Source: REEB426 sp964551975 (GTDB lineage Bacteria; Actinomycetota; Actinomycetes; S36-B12). From it: DNA of 20,559 nt. Under the pieces are notes generated by a model that saw nothing but the letters and a program-made list of their open reading frames with translations, had not been told where the DNA came from and ran no database searches. Location: positions 1 to 20,559 of the forward strand of contig CAZKFI010000038.1 of the NCBI GenBank assembly GCA_964551975.1. Reading direction: 5' to 3'. A program made the position numbers and the translations under genes. Numbering within the stretch: position 1 is the stretch's first letter; every line of letters begins with the position of its first letter. Positions 7,763-13,767 of the stretch are shown here, in pieces.

Positions 7763-8517
7763 GCGATGGCGTTGACCTGATCGGTAACGAATTTGGCGCG
7801 CAGGCGATTGCCGCGAGCATCCAGATGCAAACTGCTCGAAAAACGCACCTTGTTTGCCAAACCAAACGCCGCCCAATCCAACACCTGCAGATTGGGATGC
7901 TTCTTGGCTACGCGCTCTAACATGCGGTTGAACCAACGCTGCTTAGCTCGGGAGAATCGGTCGCCACCCCAGGGCGAAGCCAGGGTGTTCACCCACAGAA
8001 CCGAGCGGTTGGGTCCTAGCTGGTCCAAGACCTGCTCAACGCGCTGCTCGGTAACCGAACGCGATATCCAGCGCATGTCGTTGGTACCGAAAGCCAGCAC
8101 CACAACACCGGGAAGTTGATCAAGCTTCTTAGCGCGTGCTATTTGAGCACTGGCCCAGTCCAGTCGTTTACCCCCCCAACAGCGCACAGTTGGCGTCCAA
8201 CCTGATGCGCGGAGCTCTTGAATCGTCCTTTTCCGTGAGTCCCTTGTGAGCGAATCGCCAATGATGAGGACGCGACGCCCCTGCCCCGGTTCGCCGGTAT
8301 TGAGCGCAGTCGGCCATTGAGGAGCCGGGCACCCCTTCCATCCGATGAGCTTGGGCCACTTCGGATCCTTGACGGGGCCCTCTGGCGCCATGGCAATTGA
8401 CTGCCGTTGCGGGCTGGCAGCAGCCGGTGACGCCAACGAGGTCAAACTCGTGGCAACCAGGGCGAGCCCAAGGAAGGCGACCAGGGCAACGAAGCGTCCA
8501 CGAACGAATTGGGGCAC
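7756..8517 (-). CDS. Exported SGNH/GDSL-family hydrolase
   Basis: 253 residues. The N-terminus is a signal peptide: a basic start, a hydrophobic core (VALVAFLGLALVATSL) and a likely cleavage at SPAAAS near residue 35. SGNH blocks follow: VLIIGDSL with nucleophile S89, CWGGKRLDWA with G116, and FGTNDMRW with N146. The catalytic His sits in SLHLDARGN (H231), but the Asp usually three residues before it is Ser here (S228). The family includes esterases, lipases and O-acetyl transferases or esterases of surface glycans. The protein should act outside the cytoplasmic membrane. The gene starts 33 bp from the divergent DUF2252 gene. The substrate cannot be told. Confidence 0.83.
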   Translation of the reverse strand: MPQFVRGRFVALVAFLGLALVATSLTSLASPAAASPQRQSIAMAPEGPVKDPKWPKLIGWKGCPAPQWPTALNTGEPGQGRRVLIIGDSLTRDSRKRTIQELRASGWTPTVRCWGGKRLDWASAQIARAKKLDQLPGVVVLAFGTNDMRWISRSVTEQRVEQVLDQLGPNRSVLWVNTLASPWGGDRFSRAKQRWFNRMLERVAKKHPNLQVLDWAAFGLANKVRFSSSLHLDARGNRLRAKFVTDQVNAIAP

Positions 8518-8550
8518 GTCCCAGTATCACCCACAGCGCCGGACCGGATA

Positions 8551-10101
8551 ATGCGACACGTGACTACGCAGACGTTCATTCTTCGGGCACCTGGGCTTAG
8601 CGTGTCCGAGAGACTTACCGCCGGCAAGGCCCGGCGTGCGTCGTGTCCTCGTACGACGCTGGCACGATGGGAACCGGCGTCAACCCGGCCCGACCCTGTC
8701 GCAGTCATCGATAAGCAAGGGGAGATGCGCGTTGCTGCCCTCCTGCCAATCCGATATTCACGAATGTCCGCCTCCCCCTTCGCGTTCTTCCGCGGTACCG
8801 CCGCACTCATGGCCCAGGATCTGGCCGGAACTGACAACACGGGCTTGACAGCACAGCTCTGCGGTGACGCTCATGTTGCCAACTTCGGCTTGTTTGCATC
8901 CCCCGAGCGCTCCGTGGTGTTCGACGTCAACGACTTCGACGAGACGTACCCAGGCCCGTTCGAGTGGGATGTTGCACGATTAGCCACGTCGCTGCTCTTA
9001 GCGTCTCGGGAGAACAACTTCACGGCGCGTCAAAGTGAGGCGATCACTCGCCTTGCCGTGACCTCGTATCGGCAAGCCATGGCCGCCTTCGCCGAGATGA
9101 CCGATCTCGACATCTGGTACAGCCGAGTCGATGCAGGGATGTTGACAGCAATCGGCAAGGCTCAAGCGGGCGTCATAGCCAAAACGGCCATCACCCAGGG
9201 CGTGCGTGCAGCTATGCAGCGCGATCGATGGTCGGCAATCCGCAAGCTCACCACAATTACCGATCAGGGTCGACGGTTCGTTGACCAGCCCCCACTGCTC
9301 ATTCCACTCAGTGGTGATCCAGCCTGGTGGGAGCTTCTCTCAGGTTCCATGAGCAACTATCTCGACTCACTGCCCGCAGATAGGAAACATCTGCTCAGTC
9401 AATATCAAGCCGTTGATTTCGCCCACAAGGTCGTCGGCGTGGGGAGCGTCGGTCTGCGCGCCTACGTGATCCTCCTACAGGGTCGCGATGATCAGGACCT
9501 TCTTGTCCTTCAAGCTAAAGAAGCTGTCGCCAGCGTTGTGGCCACGGCATTGCCTCATGCCGATGCCCCCACCCATCAGGGTGCGAGGGTCGTGAACGGT
9601 CAGCGACTCATGCAGGCCGCTACTGACATTTTCCTAGGCTGGACCTCAGGACCCTTGGGTCGCGACTACTATCTTCGCCAGTTGCGCGACATGAAGTGGT
9701 CACCGGATCTCAGCACTATGAGCCCCGCGGGAATGCGCGGCCTTGCTGCCGCCTGCGGGCAGACACTCGCCAGGGCGCATGCCAGGTCCGGTGACAGCGT
9801 GGCCATGACCGGCTACCTCGGTTCTGGTGGCACCTTCGACGATGCCATGCTGGCTTTCGCTCAACGTTACGCGGAGCAGGTCCAACTCGATTTTGTCGCA
9901 TTCCAACAGGCCCTCACCGACGGTCGTCTGGAAGGCACCGCTGACGAGTCAGCCACGCTTGCCGCCAGTCTGGGGGTACATATTCGAACTGCCCTCAGCC
10001 CAACACTTACCCTGGGGCTGGTTCACGAGTCCAAATCGGAACCAGCCCAAACGGGGACGAGCACCGCCGAAAACCCACCTTCAACGATGACCCCCGCCTA
10101 G
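8551..10101 (+). CDS. DUF2252 domain-containing protein
   Basis: 516 residues from the ATG at 8551. An in-frame ATG at 8509 would overlap the divergent SGNH gene and is less likely. Conserved features of DUF2252 are clear: LLPIRYSRMSASPFAFFRG, LCGDAHVANFGLFASPE (GDAH at 105-108, N111), VVFDVNDFDET (D125, D128, D130) and PFEWDVARLATSLLLA, then KEAVASV and a C-terminal GRDYYLRQLRDMK region. The GDxHxxN and DxNDFD arrangement resembles the catalytic loop of aminoglycoside-phosphotransferase-like kinases, so a kinase-like fold is a reasonable inference, but no activity is established. The ribosome binding site is weak. The following 47 bp to the mini-ORF show nothing notable. Confidence 0.87.
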   Translation: MRHVTTQTFILRAPGLSVSERLTAGKARRASCPRTTLARWEPASTRPDPVAVIDKQGEMRVAALLPIRYSRMSASPFAFFRGTAALMAQDLAGTDNTGLTAQLCGDAHVANFGLFASPERSVVFDVNDFDETYPGPFEWDVARLATSLLLASRENNFTARQSEAITRLAVTSYRQAMAAFAEMTDLDIWYSRVDAGMLTAIGKAQAGVIAKTAITQGVRAAMQRDRWSAIRKLTTITDQGRRFVDQPPLLIPLSGDPAWWELLSGSMSNYLDSLPADRKHLLSQYQAVDFAHKVVGVGSVGLRAYVILLQGRDDQDLLVLQAKEAVASVVATALPHADAPTHQGARVVNGQRLMQAATDIFLGWTSGPLGRDYYLRQLRDMKWSPDLSTMSPAGMRGLAAACGQTLARAHARSGDSVAMTGYLGSGGTFDDAMLAFAQRYAEQVQLDFVAFQQALTDGRLEGTADESATLAASLGVHIRTALSPTLTLGLVHESKSEPAQTGTSTAENPPSTMTPA

Positions 10102-10148
10102 AATCCCCGCAGCAGGTCGGACGGAACGTGCCTGATTGGGGAAACTTC

Positions 10149-10262
10149 ATGACGGCAAGACTGCGCGCACCGCTCGCGGTCACTGGAGTCCTCGTGGCAA
10201 TGGCTACCCTGCAGCCGCTGGCAACAGCAACGCCCGCCCGTAGAAGCCCCACCACTTGGTAG
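10149..10262 (+). CDS. Putative 37-residue secreted mini-protein or gene remnant
   Basis: ATG at 10149-10151 opens a 38-codon frame ending TAG at 10260-10262. The product has basic residues, a hydrophobic core (PLAVTGVLVAMATLQPLA) and an alanine-rich end, and so looks like a bare signal peptide. GGGGAAAC lies just upstream. The last ten residues TPARRSPTTW parallel TPASTNPATW at the end of the propeller gene downstream (11600-11632): 25 of 33 bases match in the same frame, including the stop. It may be the two ends of an internally deleted relative, or a leader peptide; the next gene starts 8 bp after this stop. Not a recognised family, and expression is unproven. Confidence 0.4.
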   Translation: MTARLRAPLAVTGVLVAMATLQPLATATPARRSPTTW

Positions 10263-10270
10263 GAGAAACT

Positions 10271-11632
10271 ATGTTGCGCTCAACCCTGACGGCAGGCATT
10301 GCCGGACTCGTCATAGTCGGCCTCACCATGAACCCAGCATTCGCAGCCAACAGTGACGTTGTCGCAACAATTGATGTTGGCGAGGGGCCCGACAGCGTTG
10401 TGCTGGACCCTGGTAAACAGCGCCTATACGTTGCTAATCGCCATGGGGCATCAGTTTCTGTTGTGGACGCCAAGCTGAACTCCGTGATCGCAACGATCCC
10501 GGTTGGCTCAAATCCGAACACGCCAATTCTGGACAGTGCACGCAGTCGTCTGTACGTACGAAACTTCGCATCAAATTCGGTCTCAGTCATTGACACAAAT
10601 ACCAATACGGTTGTCACCAATGTAGCGGTGGGAACTCACCCACTGACCCCAGCATTGGATACCGACCGTATGCGCCTCTACGTGCCAAACACTGACGCCG
10701 ATTCACTGTCAGTCATCGACCTGAACACCAATAGTGTCGTGGCGACTATCGCCGTTGGTGCAGCGCCCCGCACACCAACCCTGGATTCAACGCGCGGCAA
10801 GCTCTTCGTGCCGAACTCTCAGGGTGCATCACTCAGTGTGATTGATCTTTCCAGCCTGACAGTTGTGGGAACCATTGCCGTAGGTCGCTCACCCTGGCCC
10901 AGTGAGATCAATACGGCCACGGCTCGCCTTTACGTGCCTAACAACGGCGACAACTCCGTTTCCGTGATCGATACCGCGGCCAATACCGTGGTTGCAACGA
11001 TCCCTGTCGGAAGTGGCCCATGGGATCCTTCTCTTGACGTAGCCCGCAACCGGCTGTACGTGGCCAATGTCGGCGGGGATTCGGTCTCCGTTATCGACAC
11101 CAGCTCAAACACAGTCATCTCCACCATCCCCGTCGGCGGCGAGCCGTGGGGAACCACCATTGATCCAACTCACTATCGCCTCTACGTTCCCAACGATGAC
11201 AGCAATACCGTGCCGGTGATTGATACGGCCTCCAATGCGGTCGTAGCCACCCTGAAGACCGGATCTGGCCCATCGATACCCGCGTTGGACTCCAGCCGTG
11301 CCCGCCTCTACGTGCCGAACTACGGATCAAACTCGGTCACCGTGCTGGCCCTACGAACGAAATTCGCCCCCTCCGCACCCCAGAACCTGCAGATCAGCAA
11401 GGCCACCAACAACGCTGCAACCCTGACCTGGCAGACACCCGTCTGGTCGGGCAGCGCAAAAATCACCGGCTACACCGTCACCGCCTCGCCTGGTGGCAAG
11501 AAGTGCACGACCAAGCAAACCAGCTGCACCATCACCGGGCTCAAAGCTGGCACGCGTTACACCTTTCAAGCCCGCGCCACTAACAAGATAGGTAATGGAA
11601 CGCCCGCAAGCACCAACCCCGCCACCTGGTAG
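10271..11632 (+). CDS. Exported eight-repeat YVTN-type beta-propeller protein with C-terminal fibronectin III domain
   Basis: 453 residues from the ATG at 10271, chosen because AGGAG lies 5 nt upstream; the in-frame TTG at 10256 overlaps the mini-ORF. A signal peptide ends at about AFA-A (25/26). Then come eight consecutive repeats of exactly 42 residues (about 27-362) with the pattern VVATIxVGxxPxxPxLD...RLYVPNxxxxSVSVIDT, the 40-residue YVTN beta-propeller type. The end (about 368-453) is a fibronectin type III-like domain with SAPQNLQISKATNNAATLTW, a Cys pair (KKCTTKQTSC) and GLKAGTRYTFQARATN. There is no sortase motif or membrane anchor, so the protein is probably secreted. Such proteins often mediate binding; the ligand is unknown. 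Confidence 0.85.
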   Translation: MLRSTLTAGIAGLVIVGLTMNPAFAANSDVVATIDVGEGPDSVVLDPGKQRLYVANRHGASVSVVDAKLNSVIATIPVGSNPNTPILDSARSRLYVRNFASNSVSVIDTNTNTVVTNVAVGTHPLTPALDTDRMRLYVPNTDADSLSVIDLNTNSVVATIAVGAAPRTPTLDSTRGKLFVPNSQGASLSVIDLSSLTVVGTIAVGRSPWPSEINTATARLYVPNNGDNSVSVIDTAANTVVATIPVGSGPWDPSLDVARNRLYVANVGGDSVSVIDTSSNTVISTIPVGGEPWGTTIDPTHYRLYVPNDDSNTVPVIDTASNAVVATLKTGSGPSIPALDSSRARLYVPNYGSNSVTVLALRTKFAPSAPQNLQISKATNNAATLTWQTPVWSGSAKITGYTVTASPGGKKCTTKQTSCTITGLKAGTRYTFQARATNKIGNGTPASTNPATW

Positions 11633-11649
11633 TTGCGCGCCAGGCTTAC

Positions 11650-13392
11650 CTAGGACTGCCAGGCCACGCTCCCGTCCACATAGGTGGCCTGGAAGGTGAT
11701 GTCGGCCCAGGTGGATGGATCCGAGCCCCAGGGGTTGCCATCGGCGATCCCGAAGTCCGCCGCTTTGCCGACTTCCAAGGTGCCGCGGTCATCCGCGTGG
11801 ATCTGCCAGGCGGCATTGGTGGTGATCGCGGCCAGCGCCTGAGCGGGCGTTGCGCATTCAGCGGCGTTCAGCACCTGGCCATCGGCCTTGGTCTGACGCA
11901 GCACCGCCGTACGCGCGCTCAGCAACGGATGAACAGCCGTGACGTTGTAATCCGAATGCAGTGAGGGACGCAAACCTGCACGGTAGGCAGACCCAACCCG
12001 ATCTAGTCGTCCCGCACGCTTGGGTCCGAGGATCGTGTCGCGGAATGCGGCACCCCAGTAGTACAGGTGATTCATCAGGAAACTTGGTGAGATGCCCAAT
12101 GCCGCCATACGGGTGAGTTGGTCGTCCATGGTGAAGGAGCAGTGCTCGAACCGATGACGCAGATCCGTCGTGCCGTAGGCGGGAAGGAGTTCTTCGAGTG
12201 CCTCGAGCACGAACTCCACGGCCGCATCACCGTTGGTGTGCACCATGACCTGCCAGCCGTCATCGAGGCCAGCCTTCAGAGCGGCACGCAGGCTCTCCGG
12301 GGTGTAGTCCGCCTTGCCTCCGTTGTCCTCCCCCAGGTACGGCTGCAGGAAGTAACCCGAGCGGCCCTGATTTGATCCGTCCGACACCACCTTCCAGGCA
12401 TCGGCGCGCAGCATTTCATCCCCGCTGAACGGCGTCACTCCCGCGGACTTCCACAGGGCCGCGACCTGAACCGGGGTGTAGCCCGTCAGCACGGCAAACT
12501 GCGCGGTCGACATGCGCACCGGGAATCGAGATTGGCCGTTTAACTGGTGCAGGAAGGCCAGCTCCTTAGGGCCGGCGAGCATGCCCGTGCCAGCCTCGCG
12601 AACTGACGTGACACCCTGAGCCGCACAGGCCGTCAGAATCTCGCGAACGTAGGTGGCCACATCGCTCATTGATGGCTTCGGCAGGCCTTTGAGAACGAGG
12701 AGTTCTGCCGGCGGCTCGCCGACTACGCCGGTCATCTTGCCGTCGACACGTTCGAATACTCCGCCAGCCGGATCCGGAGTTTGATCAGTGATCCCCGCTG
12801 CCGTGAGCATCAGGCTGTTCACGTAGACAAAGTGCCCGGAGGCGTTCCAGACCAACACCGGGTTACTCGGCGCCAACTGATCCAGGATCGTGCGGGTCAG
12901 GCTAGGTTCCCCGGGGTACAGGCTGGGGTCGAAGTTCTTGAAGCAGACCGCCTGACCACTCGGCGCCTTCGCTACCGCGGTTTTGATTGCCGCCGTCACG
13001 TCATCGAAGGTCGCGCACAGTTCATGCGAGACATCGACATCCGGGTAGTTCACCAGCGAGGACCAGATGTGCATGTGGGGTTCGATTAGGCCTGGCAGGA
13101 TGAATCCGCCCGGCTTCAGCGTCGTAGTCGCTGCCGTGACCAGCCCCTCTACATCAGACTTTGAACCGATGCCGATGATGCGTCCCCCGGAAATCGCCAT
13201 GGCCTCAGCGGTCGGTGCAGCTGGGTTATTCGTGACGATGTCACCCAGGACAAGGAGGTCCGCCGTCGGTCCGGTGGGACGCGCCGCCCCATGGTGAGCG
13301 GGGGTGATCTGATCAGACGCACCAGCAAGCGCAGGGCCAACCTGCTCGGTGACGAGTCCTTTGGGATGGCAGCAGGACGTACTGGACAGCAT
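11650..13392 (-). CDS. Amidohydrolase, YtcJ-type metal-dependent hydrolase (Amidohydro_3)
   Basis: 580 residues. The metal-binding HxH is in GLIEPHMHIW (H106, H108). Other candidate ligands are K334 (AWKVVSDGSNQG), H385 (VMVHTNGDAA), H417 (RFEHCSF) and D481 (LHSDYNV), the order expected for amidohydrolases of the YtcJ/N-substituted formamide deformylase group. The flanking beta-sandwich parts are ADLLVLGDIVTNN and KAADFGIADGNPW. About 45 extra residues precede the domain, and I see no clear signal peptide; GAGGGG sits 8 nt before the ATG, supporting this start. The gene converges with the propeller gene 17 bp away. Related proteins cleave C-N bonds of diverse small molecules; the substrate here cannot be given. 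Confidence 0.85.
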   Translation of the reverse strand: MLSSTSCCHPKGLVTEQVGPALAGASDQITPAHHGAARPTGPTADLLVLGDIVTNNPAAPTAEAMAISGGRIIGIGSKSDVEGLVTAATTTLKPGGFILPGLIEPHMHIWSSLVNYPDVDVSHELCATFDDVTAAIKTAVAKAPSGQAVCFKNFDPSLYPGEPSLTRTILDQLAPSNPVLVWNASGHFVYVNSLMLTAAGITDQTPDPAGGVFERVDGKMTGVVGEPPAELLVLKGLPKPSMSDVATYVREILTACAAQGVTSVREAGTGMLAGPKELAFLHQLNGQSRFPVRMSTAQFAVLTGYTPVQVAALWKSAGVTPFSGDEMLRADAWKVVSDGSNQGRSGYFLQPYLGEDNGGKADYTPESLRAALKAGLDDGWQVMVHTNGDAAVEFVLEALEELLPAYGTTDLRHRFEHCSFTMDDQLTRMAALGISPSFLMNHLYYWGAAFRDTILGPKRAGRLDRVGSAYRAGLRPSLHSDYNVTAVHPLLSARTAVLRQTKADGQVLNAAECATPAQALAAITTNAAWQIHADDRGTLEVGKAADFGIADGNPWGSDPSTWADITFQATYVDGSVAWQS

Positions 13393-13477
13393 GGTTCGAT
13401 CCCCTCACTGGGCGTACACGGTGCGTTAACTGTATTGCGGCGCGCTGGAATCGGCCCGGCAACGATGGAATTCCACC

Positions 13478-13525
13478 ACACCGACGGGTAGCACGACTCG
13501 CTCCCGCAGTGGGCCCGTCTGGTGT
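13478..13525. repeat. Long interrupted hairpin in the amidohydrolase/DUF5302 intergene
   Basis: The 175-bp divergent intergene (13393-13567) contains ACACC-G-ACGGG (13478-13488) and its partner CCCGT-CT-GGTGT (13514-13525), ten pairs with a small internal bulge and a 25-nt loop. It could be part of an untranslated leader of either gene, an operator pair, or chance. It does not fit a tRNA or a riboswitch I know. Nothing else stands out in this intergene. Confidence 0.35.
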
Positions 13526-13567
13526 GACCCTGGAGACGGTGACCCGGGGGCGTGAAACACTGACGCG

Positions 13568-13735
13568 GTGAGCGACAACGAGGACATCAAGGAACGCATG
13601 CGTAAGGCCCTTGAGGCGAAGAACGGCAAGTCACGTTCCTCGTCGCCACGCGGTCCCGTCACATCAGACGGCAAGGGCCAAGAACACGCCGACCGCGCCG
13701 GTGGCCAACGGGAGTTTCGCCGCAAGTCGGGCTAA
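13568..13735 (+). CDS. DUF5302 domain-containing small protein
   Basis: A 55-residue frame opened by GTG at 13568. It has an acidic/basic helical start (MSDNEDIKERMRKALEAKN), a Ser/Gly-rich middle with His40, and the terminus GGQREFRRKSG. The RMRxALExKN start and the FRRKSG ending are the hallmark of DUF5302, a family of about 50-70 residue actinobacterial proteins of unknown function. It is strongly charged with no membrane segment, so probably cytosolic. It converges with nrdJ, 32 bp away. The family match and conserved end make this small gene credible; no function is known. Confidence 0.8.
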   Translation: MSDNEDIKERMRKALEAKNGKSRSSSPRGPVTSDGKGQEHADRAGGQREFRRKSG

Positions 13736-13740
13736 CCCTG

Positions 13741-13758
13741 GCGAGTTGCCCGACTCGC
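13741..13758. terminator. Candidate bidirectional stem-loop between DUF5302 gene and nrdJ
   Basis: GCGAGT-TGCCCG-ACTCGC is a perfect 6-bp stem with a 6-nt loop in the 32-bp gap between two convergent stops. No T-tract follows, so it would be a weak or Rho-assisted terminator. Position and symmetry are the only evidence. Confidence 0.4.
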
Positions 13759-13767
13759 AACGTGGTA

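Noticed and set aside
8509..8550. Earlier ATG for the DUF2252 gene
   Set aside because: It overlaps the divergent SGNH start and the extra 14 residues show no conservation I can recognise; kept only as an alternative.
13393..13567. tRNA or small RNA gene in the intergene
   Set aside because: The hairpin cannot be extended into a cloverleaf and no T-loop sequence is present on either strand.
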